A DNA stretch of 64,000 bases from PHBD01 sp964578535 (GTDB lineage Bacteria > Desulfobacterota > Syntrophia > Syntrophales > PHBD01). The notes under the pieces were generated by a model, which saw only the letters and a program-made list of their open reading frames with translations, had not been told where the DNA came from and did no database searches. The position numbers and the translations under genes were made by a program. Location: positions 1 through 64,000 of the forward strand of contig CAZODI010000002.1 of assembly GCA_964578535.1 (NCBI GenBank). Reading direction: 5' to 3'. This document shows positions 35,942 to 44,660 of the stretch, piece by piece (the first letter of the stretch is position 1; every line of letters begins with the position of its first letter).

Positions 35942-37288
35942 TTGGAAAGCTGCCTTCGGCAGCGGTCCGGAGAAGAAGACCTGTTTCTGCCGCAGGGCGA
36001 ACCGGGAAGCCTGTTTGCCCTGGCCCGGGGAATCAGGAACAGCCTTCCGCCGGGAGCCGGGCCGGGAGACATCCTCTGCCTCGCCACGGAAAGCCGCCGG
36101 CTGACCGCGGCCGCCATCCTGGCTTCCCTGACCGGCGGTCCCCGGCTGATCCTTCCCCACGCCCTCTCCGCGGCGGTGATCCGGGAGATCCATGGATGCC
36201 GCCCCCTGCTGGCAGTCCTGGCGGACGAGGCCCTGGATGTCCCCCCGGGAGTGCCCCTCCTGCGCGACGTGAAGGAGGCACCGGCGGAGGCCGCCGTCCT
36301 GGCCCGGGATGCCGACGAGCCCTTCCTCCATCTTTTTACCGGCGGATCCACCGGCAGTCCCCGTCTCTGGAGCAAGACGCCGTCCAACCTGTTCGGCGAG
36401 GCCTTCTATCTGGCGGAGCAGTTCGGCATCGTGGGAAAGGACCGGATCCTTGCCACCGTTCCCCCCGTTCACATTTACGGGCTCCTCTTCTCGATCCTTC
36501 TTCCCCTGGTGACGGGAGCCCGGGTCGTGGACGCCATGCCGTCTTTTCCCGGCGAGATCGCCGGGGCGCTCCGGGAGACCGGGGCGACCGTCCTGGTGAG
36601 CGTTCCCGTTCACTACCGGGTCCTCCGGACGGCTCCCCTCGACGGCCATACGCTGCGCTGCGCCTTTTCGTCGGCGGGCATGCTCGAAGCCTCCGACAGC
36701 CTGCAGTTCCACGATGAGTCGGGGGTCGGCATCACGGAGGTCTACGGATCCACGGAGACGGGGGGCATTGCCCTCCGGAACCGCTTCACCGACGGGCCCT
36801 GCTGGCATTCCTTCGGGGTTGTGGACTGGAAGATCGAGGGCGAGCTCCTGCATGTCCGCTCTCCCTTCCTGTCTCCGGAGATGGAGCGGGACGCCGACGG
36901 TTACGCCGCCACCGGGGACCGGGTCGAGGCCGCCGGGGTGTCGTCCTTCGACCTGCTGGGGAGGATGGACGGGATCGTCAAGGTGGGCGGAAAACGGGTC
37001 GATCTGCGGGAAGTCCTGGAAAAGCTGAAGGGCCTGGAGGGAGTCTCCGACGCCTACGTGACGGCCCTCCCCGTCGGAACGGGACGGCAGCAGGAAGTAG
37101 CGGCCCTCGTGGTGACGGAGCATGCTGACGACTCCCTGAAGGGCGCCCTGGAGGCGATTCTGGAGGCCCCCGCCCGGCCGAGGGTCCTGCGGACCGTTCG
37201 CCGGATCCCCGTCCTGGCCACGGGAAAGCCCGATCGCGCCCGCATCGAGGAAATCCTCCGCCACGGCGAGCCCGATGATCGTCCTTGA
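35942..37288 (+). CDS. AMP-dependent acyl/aryl ligase
   Basis: 448 aa, short for the adenylate-forming family but typical of aryl-polyene AMP-ligases. The phosphate loop is FTGGSTGSPRLW, the A5 motif is EVYGSTETGG, A7 is YAATGDR, and the catalytic lysine is in ATGKPDRAR. It should adenylate a free acid, most likely the aryl-acrylate from the ammonia-lyase, and pass it to a carrier protein. No ATG is available upstream in this frame before a stop at about 35870; TTG 35942 is the best start, with only a weak ribosome-binding site, so the true start is uncertain. It overlaps the ABC ATPase gene by 14 bases. Confidence 0.87.
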   Translation: MESCLRQRSGEEDLFLPQGEPGSLFALARGIRNSLPPGAGPGDILCLATESRRLTAAAILASLTGGPRLILPHALSAAVIREIHGCRPLLAVLADEALDVPPGVPLLRDVKEAPAEAAVLARDADEPFLHLFTGGSTGSPRLWSKTPSNLFGEAFYLAEQFGIVGKDRILATVPPVHIYGLLFSILLPLVTGARVVDAMPSFPGEIAGALRETGATVLVSVPVHYRVLRTAPLDGHTLRCAFSSAGMLEASDSLQFHDESGVGITEVYGSTETGGIALRNRFTDGPCWHSFGVVDWKIEGELLHVRSPFLSPEMERDADGYAATGDRVEAAGVSSFDLLGRMDGIVKVGGKRVDLREVLEKLKGLEGVSDAYVTALPVGTGRQQEVAALVVTEHADDSLKGALEAILEAPARPRVLRTVRRIPVLATGKPDRARIEEILRHGEPDDRP

Positions 37289-38195
37289 GAGCCTTTCGAA
37301 ATCCTACGGTCCGCAAAAGGCCCTGGACGGCCTGAACCTTACCCTCCGGGAGGGAGCCGTCACGGGTCTCCTCGGGCCGAACGGAGCCGGCAAGACGACA
37401 CTGCTCTCCATCCTGTTGGGGATTCTCACGAAGGACCGCGGACGGGTCGTCGTGGGCGGGTATGATCTCGACGAGAGGCTGGAGGACGTCCGACGGATTT
37501 CCTGCCTCGTGCCCCAGAACCTGGCCTTCTACTCCGCTCTCACGGCCCGGGAGAACCTCTCCTTCTTCGGATCCCTCTGCGGCCTCTCCGGGAAGGAGCT
37601 CGGGGAGCGCATGGAGGCCGCCGTCGCCGCCGCGAGCCTGGAGTCCTTTCTCGACAAGCCGGCGGAGACCTATTCCGGAGGAATGAAACGGCGGCTCAAT
37701 CTGGCCATCGGGCTCCTGGCCCGGCCCCGGGTCCTGTACCTGGACGAGCCGACGGTCGGGGTGGACGCCCAGTCCCGGACGTGGATCCTCGAGACAATCC
37801 GGCGGATCAACCGGGAGGAGGGCGTGACGGTGGTCTACGCGTCCCATTACATGGACGAAGTCGAGCAGGTGGCCGACGATCTGGTGATCCTGGACGAGGG
37901 GCGGGCCGTCCTGGCGGGCGGCCGAGACAGGGTCCTGGCGGAGGCGGATGCCCTGGTCATGGAGGTGGCGGGGATGGATTCCGTCCTCCTGGAGCGCATC
38001 CGGAAGATCGACGGGCTCACCGTGAAGGGATCGGCCGTGATCATGGACGCCGGCCCGGGTCTGGGCGCCTCCCTGAAACGGGTCCTGATGGCCCTGGAGG
38101 GGACGGAGGCCCGGATCGCCGGGATGAAGGGCGGCAGCCGCACCCTGGAAGACCTGTTCCTGAGGCTCACCTCGCGGGCGCTGAGGGACGAATGA
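37275..38195 (+). CDS. ABC transporter ATP-binding protein
   Basis: 306 aa. Walker A GPNGAGKTT, signature YSGGMKRRLN, Walker B VLYLDEPTVGVD and the switch histidine in YASHYMD are all intact. It is of the ABC-2 (drug/polyketide/lipid) exporter kind. It overlaps the permease start by four bases and the AMP-ligase end by 14, so it is part of the plus-arm operon. Together with the permease it forms an exporter that would work beside the MMPL protein of the other arm. Confidence 0.95.
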   Translation: MIVLESLSKSYGPQKALDGLNLTLREGAVTGLLGPNGAGKTTLLSILLGILTKDRGRVVVGGYDLDERLEDVRRISCLVPQNLAFYSALTARENLSFFGSLCGLSGKELGERMEAAVAAASLESFLDKPAETYSGGMKRRLNLAIGLLARPRVLYLDEPTVGVDAQSRTWILETIRRINREEGVTVVYASHYMDEVEQVADDLVILDEGRAVLAGGRDRVLAEADALVMEVAGMDSVLLERIRKIDGLTVKGSAVIMDAGPGLGASLKRVLMALEGTEARIAGMKGGSRTLEDLFLRLTSRALRDE

Positions 38196-39433
38196 ACCGG
38201 ATCGTCGCCATCCTTCGGAAGGAATTCCTCGTTCTCGGCCGCGACCGCGTATCGCTCGCGGTCCTGTTTTTTCTGCCCGCCGTTTTTATCCTCATCATGT
38301 CCCTGGCGATGGGGGAGCTCTTTTCCGCCCACTCCCGGGTGCGGATCCCCGTGCTGGTCGTCAACGGGGACGAGGGGCCGCGGGGCGGCGCCGTGGTGGA
38401 GATCCTGAAACAGGCCGGACCCTTCGAGATCAGGACGGGCGCCGTCGGGACGGATCCCGAAGAGGTGAAGCGTCTTCTGAAGTCGGGGGAAGTCCGGTTT
38501 GCCTGCCTCATCCGGAAGGATTTTTCCGCCGCCGTCTCCGCCCGGGACGGGGGGGAGGCGTCCGGCTCGATCCACCTGATCATGGATCCGACGGTTCACC
38601 GGCAGGCCCAGGAGCTCTTTCGCATGGCCGTGCTGGGGGCTGCCGGCAAGGCCCGCCTCGCCGCGTTCCTGGACGGAATCGGTCCGCTCCTGGACGTGGC
38701 CGGGGTGGATCGGACGTCCCTGGACGCCCGCATGGCGGCCGCCGGGGATCCGGCCGTGGCGATCTCTTATGTCGCCGGAGACGGCACGAATGGCCGGGTG
38801 CCGAACGCCGTCCAGCAGAGCGTGCCCTCCTGGATCGTCTTCGCCGTTTTCTTCATCGTGCTGCCCATCGGGAACGCCTTCATCGGCGAGCGGAACCAGG
38901 GCACCTTTTCCCGCCTCGCGGGGATGAATGTGTCGCTTGGGCTGCTCCTCATGGGAAAGACGGTTCCCTATTTCCTGGTGAACCAGATCCAGGTGGCGGC
39001 CATGCTGGCCGTCGGGGTCTGGGTCGTTCCCCTCCTGGGCGGTTTCGCCCTGACCCTGGGGAATTCCCCGGCGGGACTGGCCCTGCTGTCGGCAAGCCTC
39101 AGCCTGTGCGCCATCGCCATGGCCCTCCTGGTTGCCGCGCTCAGCCGGACCCCGGAGCAGTCCAGCACGGTCGGGGGGATTCTGAACCTGCTCCTGGGGG
39201 CCATGGGCGGCGTCATGGTTCCCGTCTTCGTGATGCCCCCCGTTCTTCAGGCACTGTCGAGCCTGTCCCCCATGTCCTGGGGCCTCCAGGGCTACCTGGA
39301 CCTCTTCCTCCGCGGCGGGGGGGTGCGGGACGTGCTGCCCGAGGCTGCGCTCCTGTTGACCGGCGCGGCGGTTCTCCTGGGGGCGGCCTTTGCCGTTCTC
39401 CGGAGTCAGGCCCGGCAGGGCGGAGTCGCGTGA
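38192..39433 (+). CDS. ABC-2-type transporter permease
   Basis: 413 aa from ATG 38192, which overlaps the ATPase stop as ATGA. One N-terminal membrane helix (VLFFLPAVFILIMSLAMG) is followed by a ~150-residue extracytoplasmic domain and then five or six helices (WIVFAVFFIVLPIGNAFIG, LLLGAMGGVMVPVFVMPP and others). This is the layout of drug/lipid ABC-2 exporters such as YhhJ/CcmB relatives. The substrate is unknown; a polyketide lipid is plausible from the context. Confidence 0.93.
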   Translation: MNRIVAILRKEFLVLGRDRVSLAVLFFLPAVFILIMSLAMGELFSAHSRVRIPVLVVNGDEGPRGGAVVEILKQAGPFEIRTGAVGTDPEEVKRLLKSGEVRFACLIRKDFSAAVSARDGGEASGSIHLIMDPTVHRQAQELFRMAVLGAAGKARLAAFLDGIGPLLDVAGVDRTSLDARMAAAGDPAVAISYVAGDGTNGRVPNAVQQSVPSWIVFAVFFIVLPIGNAFIGERNQGTFSRLAGMNVSLGLLLMGKTVPYFLVNQIQVAAMLAVGVWVVPLLGGFALTLGNSPAGLALLSASLSLCAIAMALLVAALSRTPEQSSTVGGILNLLLGAMGGVMVPVFVMPPVLQALSSLSPMSWGLQGYLDLFLRGGGVRDVLPEAALLLTGAAVLLGAAFAVLRSQARQGGVA

Positions 39434-39515
39434 ACAGGGTGCGGCGGGAACGGCATGCTTCAGCCGCAATACCGGAACGGCAACTTCAGATACTGGATAC
39501 AGAAGGAATGTGAGC

Positions 39516-39785
39516 ATGAAAGGATCCCTGGACGAGACCTTCAAGCGCGAACTCAAGGAACTGATCATCGAGGAGTGCGACCTGGCGGACCGCTTCCACC
39601 CCGGGGACATCCGGGACGACGAGCCCCTCTTCGGGCGGGATTCCCGCATCGGCCTGGATTCCATCGACGCCCTGCAGATCTCCATCGCCGTACAGCGGTA
39701 TAACGTCAACATCACCGACAGCAAGGTCATGCGGCGCGTCATGACCTCCATCAACGCCTTTGCCGATTACATCCGGCCGGAGTAG
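39516..39785 (+). CDS. Acyl carrier protein
   Basis: 89 aa. The phosphopantetheine attachment serine is in GLDSIDALQI (about residue 51), followed by the acidic helix II. N-terminal region LKELIIEECDL is the usual helix I. AGAAGGA precedes the ATG. It is immediately followed (4 bp) by a ketosynthase. It is one of four carrier proteins in the cluster (others at 46016, 53221 and 59246); separate carriers for starter and chain are known in aryl-polyene systems. Confidence 0.93.
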   Translation: MKGSLDETFKRELKELIIEECDLADRFHPGDIRDDEPLFGRDSRIGLDSIDALQISIAVQRYNVNITDSKVMRRVMTSINAFADYIRPE

Positions 39786-39789
39786 CTCT

Positions 39790-40953
39790 GTGGAAAAAAG
39801 GGCCTGCATCCGGGGAGGCGCCCTGTCGTGCTCCCTCGGGACGGAGATGGACGCCGTCATCGGTGCCGTTCGCGGCGGGCGGACGCCCCTGGAGATCGTG
39901 CACCTGGATCTGGCGGGCCTCCCCTATGGTCGCCCCTACTACCGGCTTCCCTTCCGGGACGGAAGGCGCGACGCCGATGTGGAGCGTTTCTTCTATGACG
40001 TTCTCTTCGATACGGTCGCCCGGGCCGTTGCCGGCGCCGGCTGGACGGCCCGAGATCTGGAGGGGGCGGCGTTCCTCTTCGGGTCCACCTCCATCGACAT
40101 CCCCATCTACGAGGCCGCCTATGCCCGCTCGGAGGAGAACGGGATTCATTTCTTCGTCCACGCGTCCCTCGGCTACGGCTCCATCGCCCGCGCCGCCGCG
40201 GACCGGTTCGGCATCGGCGGACCCTGCACGACCTTCACCACGGCCTGCACCTCCTCGGCCAATGCCGTCCTGTATGGGGCCGGCCTGATCGAGACGGGCG
40301 TCGTCGACCGGGCCGTGGCGGTCGGGTACGATCTCTACAACGCCACGGGCTTTTACGGCTTCGAGTCGCTCCGCCTCATGGCGCCGGAGCGCTACCGGCC
40401 CTTCGATGCGGACCGGGACGGGATCATCATGGGGGAGGGGTGCGGTGTCGTTCTTCTGGAGCGGGGCGGACCGGGGGACGGCGGGTTCGTTTTCCGCGGC
40501 GGCGCCAACCGGTGCGATCCCTTCAACGTGACGACCCACGAGGAGAACGGGACGGTGATCGCCGCCACCATGAGGCAGGCCCTCGCCGACGCCGGCGTGG
40601 GGGCGGACGGGATCGACGCCGTCAAGGCCCACGCCACGGGAAGCGACCTCAACGACCGGACGGAGTGCGCGGGCATGCGGGCCGTCTTCGGCGACCGCCT
40701 GCCCCCCGTGACGGCCGTGAAGCCTTATGTGGGCCATACCGTCGGCGCCTCCGGGGCGATCGAGCTCCTGCTGGTCACCGAGTCCCTGCGGCGGGGCTTT
40801 CTGCCCGCTGTGCCGGGATTCGAAAAGGAGGACCCGGAACTGGGCGTCAGCCCCCTGCGGGAGCCCCTGACGATGGCAAGGGGCACGGTCATGCTCAACT
40901 TCTTCGGGTTCGGCGGCAACTGCACGTCCCTGATCGTTTCGTCGGGAGGGTGA
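39790..40953 (+). CDS. Beta-ketoacyl synthase (first of five)
   Basis: 387 aa from GTG 39790, with GGAG seven bases upstream and no overlap with the carrier protein; an ATG at 39760 would overlap it. The thiolase-fold active site is complete: Cys in TTACTSSANA, His in KAHATGSD, His in VGHTVGASG. It should perform decarboxylative Claisen condensation on carrier-bound chains. It is followed three bases later by a cysteine-less partner, suggesting a ketosynthase/chain-length-factor pair like that of aryl-polyene enzymes. Confidence 0.93.
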   Translation: MEKRACIRGGALSCSLGTEMDAVIGAVRGGRTPLEIVHLDLAGLPYGRPYYRLPFRDGRRDADVERFFYDVLFDTVARAVAGAGWTARDLEGAAFLFGSTSIDIPIYEAAYARSEENGIHFFVHASLGYGSIARAAADRFGIGGPCTTFTTACTSSANAVLYGAGLIETGVVDRAVAVGYDLYNATGFYGFESLRLMAPERYRPFDADRDGIIMGEGCGVVLLERGGPGDGGFVFRGGANRCDPFNVTTHEENGTVIAATMRQALADAGVGADGIDAVKAHATGSDLNDRTECAGMRAVFGDRLPPVTAVKPYVGHTVGASGAIELLLVTESLRRGFLPAVPGFEKEDPELGVSPLREPLTMARGTVMLNFFGFGGNCTSLIVSSGG

Positions 40954-40955
40954 TC

Positions 40956-41831
40956 ATGTACATCCACGGCGCCTCGGCCTTCGTTACCGAACCGGGAACC
41001 CCGCCGCAGATCCTCAAGGAGGAGCTGGCCCGGGAATCCAAGGCATATTTCCGCCGGGTCAACCGCTACATCCTCCTGTCCCTCATCGGCGCCCACCGCT
41101 GCGTCGCGGGCCGGGCCGTACCGGCGGACACGGCGGTGTACCTGACGACGGAGCGAGGCAACTTAGGCGAGACGGAGTCGGTGCTCAGGCAGATCTTCCG
41201 CCAGCATTCCCTGCCCATGCCCTACAACTTCATCAACACCATGTCGAACACGGCGTCCTTCTACGTCGCCCAGGGGCTGGGCGCCGCTGGCCCGAACCTC
41301 TCGATCTCGGACCGCCTCCTGTCCTTCGAGCGGGGAATCACCCTGCTGACGGTGGATTTCCTGCGGGGCAGGGTCCGGAGCGCCCTTCTCGGCGGGGTGG
41401 ACGAGGCCAATCCCTCGGCGGTTCACTTCGAGCGGACCTACGGGATCCCCGCCGGATCGGTACGGGGCGTCGAGGGGAGTGCCTGGCTCTGGGTGACGGA
41501 CGAGCCGGAGGGGGCCCTGGGCCGGATCCTGGGGACCGGATCGGTCCGGGACGCCGGAGCAGGCGCGGCCTGGCTGAAGGAGAGGACCGGCAGGTCTCCC
41601 GTCATCGGCTACGGCCTCTCCGTGCCCGCGGCGGACCGGGAGGCCTGGAGCCGTGCCGTCGGGGCGGTGGACGAGTTCGACTATCTTTCCGCGCACGGCT
41701 GGTTCGATTCCGCCACGGCCCTGGGGATCAGCCGGTTTGTACAGGAGTGTCCGGGCCGCCTCCTCCTTCACGTGACCTGCGACCGTCCGGGCCGCTACAC
41801 CCTGGCGGCCGTGGAGACCGCCGCGAAATAG
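40956..41831 (+). CDS. Ketosynthase-like protein without active-site cysteine (chain-length-factor-like)
   Basis: 291 aa, about 100 shorter than a full ketosynthase. The place of the nucleophile reads NTMSNTASFYVAQG, without cysteine. VYLTTERGNLGET and ALLGGVDEANPSA keep the thiolase-fold framework, and one histidine remains (DYLSAHGWFD). It resembles the small ketosynthase-like partner proteins of aryl-polyene clusters that pair with the active ketosynthase. GGGAGG precedes the ATG. It is the last plus-strand gene before the reversed arsM/AbrB pair. Confidence 0.8.
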   Translation: MYIHGASAFVTEPGTPPQILKEELARESKAYFRRVNRYILLSLIGAHRCVAGRAVPADTAVYLTTERGNLGETESVLRQIFRQHSLPMPYNFINTMSNTASFYVAQGLGAAGPNLSISDRLLSFERGITLLTVDFLRGRVRSALLGGVDEANPSAVHFERTYGIPAGSVRGVEGSAWLWVTDEPEGALGRILGTGSVRDAGAGAAWLKERTGRSPVIGYGLSVPAADREAWSRAVGAVDEFDYLSAHGWFDSATALGISRFVQECPGRLLLHVTCDRPGRYTLAAVETAAK

Positions 41832-41900
41832 CCCGGTCCCCCGCCGGGCCACGCGACCCCGGCAGGGGATGCTTCCTGGGTGCTGCCTGTACAGAGGAGC

Positions 41901-42737
41901 TCAGTTCGCCGGCTTTACGGCGGACACCCGGATGCTCACCGCCGTGGCGGCGAGATCCGACAACTCCTCCCGGGAAAGCCCCAGATCGCGGACCATGGTC
42001 TGGACCGTGGGATCGTTAAGCAGGAAGTCCACCGGGAAGACGTTTTGCCCGACGACCTCAATGCCCGTGAATCCCGCTGCGGCGATCGCTCCCAGGTAAT
42101 CGGCTTTCCGTGCCGCCCCGGCCACGCAGCCGATCCAGGCGGTGAGTGACGCCTTGATCGCCTCCGGAAGATCCTTCGTCAGGACGATGTCCGAGACCAT
42201 CAGCCGCCCCCCCGGTCTGAGGATCCGGAAGGCCTCCCGGAATACCTGCTGCTTGTCGGGCGAGAGGTTGATGACGCAGTTCGAGATGATTGCGTCGGCC
42301 TCCCCGTCCGCCACAGGCAGGTGCTCGATCTCGCCCAGGCGGAAGGCCACGTTTTCGTAGCCCCCCTTCCGGGCGTTTTCCCGCGCCTTCTCGATCATCT
42401 CCGGTGTCATGTCCACGCCGATGACCCGCCCCGTGGGTCCCACCTGCCGGGACGCCAGGAAGGCGTCGAAGCCCGCTCCGGACCCGAGGTCCACGACCGT
42501 CTCCCCTTCCCGGAGGGAAGCCAGGGCGACGGGGTTGCCGCAGCCGAGGCCGAGGTTCGCCCCCTCCGGGACGGAGGCCAGGTCCTCATCCGAGTAGCCG
42601 ACAGCCTTGCCGATTGCCGCCGCCTGCTGTGCACCTCCACAGCAACCCGCGATGGGCAGGCTGCAGCAGGAATTCCCCGTGACGGCGATCTTCCCGTACC
42701 CTTCCCGGACATTGGTCCGGATGTCTTCGTTTTTCAT
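41901..42737 (-). CDS. arsM: Arsenite methyltransferase
   Basis: 278 aa. It methylates As(III) with SAM. The SAM site is VVDLGSGAGFDAFLA, with GVDMTPEMI next. Arsenic-binding cysteines are spread as in ArsM: CC and CC in NSCCSLPIAGCCGG near residue 25, ISNCVINLSPDK and AWIGCVAGA. It reads opposite to the biosynthetic genes around it. The upstream neighbour is a cysteine-rich AbrB-like protein; this pair is seen in anaerobes. It looks like an insertion unrelated to the polyketide chemistry, but methyl transfer to a product cannot be excluded. Confidence 0.93.
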   Translation of the reverse strand: MKNEDIRTNVREGYGKIAVTGNSCCSLPIAGCCGGAQQAAAIGKAVGYSDEDLASVPEGANLGLGCGNPVALASLREGETVVDLGSGAGFDAFLASRQVGPTGRVIGVDMTPEMIEKARENARKGGYENVAFRLGEIEHLPVADGEADAIISNCVINLSPDKQQVFREAFRILRPGGRLMVSDIVLTKDLPEAIKASLTAWIGCVAGAARKADYLGAIAAAGFTGIEVVGQNVFPVDFLLNDPTVQTMVRDLGLSREELSDLAATAVSIRVSAVKPAN

Positions 42738-42846
42738 CGATCATCCTCCATGATTTGAATTGCAGTTTTCAGGTATAGGGAACCCGCGGCGACATCGCTC
42801 CGGGATGCCGGTTTCACTCGATCCTGCCGTCCGCTCCTGAACGGCA

Positions 42847-43128
42847 TCAATCCGCCAGATCCCCCAGGACGGGTCCCAGGAACTCCCGGACTCCCCGGGC
42901 CAGGGCGTCCGCCTTGATCAGGGTCAGACAGCAGACTTCGCCGTCCTTCTCCCAACTGACGAGAGCCAGTTTGTCTCCCGTCCGGATGTTCGCCCGCTCC
43001 CGGATGTCCTTGGGCAGGACCATCTGTCCCCGCTCGTCGACCCCCAGAAGGGCCTCGACCCGGCAGCAACTCTTGCCGCTCCGGGACGGCGTGCAGCATT
43101 CCTTGTCACTGGTTGTCTTGTCCGTCAT
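42847..43128 (-). CDS. Cysteine-rich AbrB/SpoVT-like DNA-binding protein
   Basis: 93 aa. The swapped-hairpin AbrB fold is plain in VDERGQMVLPKDIRERANIRTGDKLALVSW (read in parts), about residues 29-60. Before it lies a cysteine-rich stretch (ECCTPSRSGKSCC) and after it EVCCLT, giving six cysteines that could bind a metal or metalloid. I recall proteins of this type next to arsM and described as associated with mercury-methylation genes hgcAB; hgcAB are not in this window. It probably senses a thiol-reactive metal and controls arsM, which starts 109 bp downstream. Confidence 0.8.
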   Translation of the reverse strand: MTDKTTSDKECCTPSRSGKSCCRVEALLGVDERGQMVLPKDIRERANIRTGDKLALVSWEKDGEVCCLTLIKADALARGVREFLGPVLGDLAD

Positions 43129-43310
43129 TGTTGCTCCAGAATGGATTGATTGTTCAGATGCGTCTGAACAATCTGAATTATATGTATCGATCCCGGATTG
43201 TCAAGGGGGTATCGCTCCGGGTTTTTCCGTTTGCCAAGGGGCTGCCAAACCAGTATGATCCCGAAGCATTTCCATGGAGTGAACCAATTCGAAGAGACAG
43301 GTGCCGTTCC

Positions 43311-44660
43311 GTGAAAGTCCTGCTCGTTTCCCTCAACCGCCTGACAGCGCCCTACCCGGTATACCCTCTCGGGCTGGACTATGTGGCGGGGGCCATCCGC
43401 GACCGCCATCCGGTCCGGATCGTCGATCTGGCCGTCCCGGGGTCGCCGGAGGGGCTTGCTGATGAGATCCGAAGCATGGCTCCGGACCTGGTCGGCCTGT
43501 CGATCCGCAACATCGACAACACGGATGCCTCCAATCCCCTGGATTTTGTCGAGGAGTACCGGGAGGTCGTCACCGGGATCCGCGCCGTTTTCTCCGGTCC
43601 CCTCGTGCTCGGGGGAAGCGGCTTCACGATTTTTCCGGAAGCGCTGATGTCCCGGCTCGGGGCCGATTACGGCATCGTCGGCGAGGGGGAGCGCCTCCGC
43701 CCGCTTCTGGATGCCCTGGAACAGGGCCGGGATCCGTCGGGACTGCCGGGCGTCGTCACGAAAGGCTGCGGTGCCCCGGCGCCGGCGCCCTGGGGCGGTT
43801 CCCCGGTCCGGCATTTTGAAGGATCCGCCCGCCACGTCGCGACCTATCTCGACCGCGGGGGGATGATGAACCTGGAGACGAAGCGGGGCTGTCCGCATCA
43901 ATGCCTGTACTGCACCTATCCCCACATCGACGGCCGGATCCTCCGCCGGCGGGATCCGGAAGAGGTGGCGAGAGAGGCGCGAATGCTCCAGGAACGGGGA
44001 GCCCGCTTTCTCTTCCTGACCGACTCCACCTTCAACACGGACCTGTCCCATTCCCTGGATGTGGCCCGCGCTTTCCGGGAGGCCGGCCTGTCTGTCCCCT
44101 GGACGGCGTTCTTCGCCCCCTTCCAGGTGCCTCCGGATTACTGGCGGGAGTTGAAGGACGCGGGGCTCAGCCACGTCGAGTTCGGCACCGAGGCCCTCTC
44201 GGACCGGATGCTCGCCTCGTACCGGAAACCCTTCCGGACCGCCGATGTCTTCCAGTGCCATGAGGCGGCCGTGGAGGCCGGCCTTCACGTGGCCCATTAC
44301 CTCCTCCTGGGCGGTCCCGGCGAGGATGCCGAGACCCTGGCGGAGACCCTGAACCGGGCCGAGGAACTGTGCAGGGCCGTGTTTTTCCTCTTCCCGGGAA
44401 TCCGGATCTACCCCCACACGGGGCTGTATGATGCTGCCCTTCGCGAAGGGCGACTGCAGGCCTCGGACGACCTCCTGAAGCCCCGTTTTTATATCTCCGG
44501 AGCCTTCGGGGAAGGGGAACTGGAGCGGCGGGTGAGGAGCCGTGCCGCCGGAAGGGGCCACTGGGTCGTGGGGGCCGGCGGAGACGAGACGGCCTCCGTC
44601 GTCACCCGCCTCCACCGCCGTGGTTGGAAAGGACCGCTCTGGGAGCACCTGATCCCATGA
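43311..44660 (+). CDS. B12-binding radical SAM protein
   Basis: 449 aa from GTG 43311; the frame is open from 43113 but the first 66 codons overlap the AbrB promoter region and show no homology. Residues ~1-140 form the cobalamin-binding domain (VKVLLVSLNRL, LVGLSIRNID, LVLGGSGFTIFPE, GIVGEGE). The radical SAM cluster motif is CPHQCLYC at about residue 197 in ETKRGCPHQCLYCTYP. The C-terminal region has the usual HVEFGTEALSD and HYLLLGGPGED core elements. The reaction is unknown. The next gene starts within its stop codon. Confidence 0.88.
   Translation: MKVLLVSLNRLTAPYPVYPLGLDYVAGAIRDRHPVRIVDLAVPGSPEGLADEIRSMAPDLVGLSIRNIDNTDASNPLDFVEEYREVVTGIRAVFSGPLVLGGSGFTIFPEALMSRLGADYGIVGEGERLRPLLDALEQGRDPSGLPGVVTKGCGAPAPAPWGGSPVRHFEGSARHVATYLDRGGMMNLETKRGCPHQCLYCTYPHIDGRILRRRDPEEVAREARMLQERGARFLFLTDSTFNTDLSHSLDVARAFREAGLSVPWTAFFAPFQVPPDYWRELKDAGLSHVEFGTEALSDRMLASYRKPFRTADVFQCHEAAVEAGLHVAHYLLLGGPGEDAETLAETLNRAEELCRAVFFLFPGIRIYPHTGLYDAALREGRLQASDDLLKPRFYISGAFGEGELERRVRSRAAGRGHWVVGAGGDETASVVTRLHRRGWKGPLWEHLIP

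Noticed and set aside
41832..41900. Possible terminator between the convergent ketosynthase-like and arsM genes
   Set aside because: A CCCGG/CCGGG stem is present but no T-run follows on either strand, so a Rho-independent terminator is not supported.
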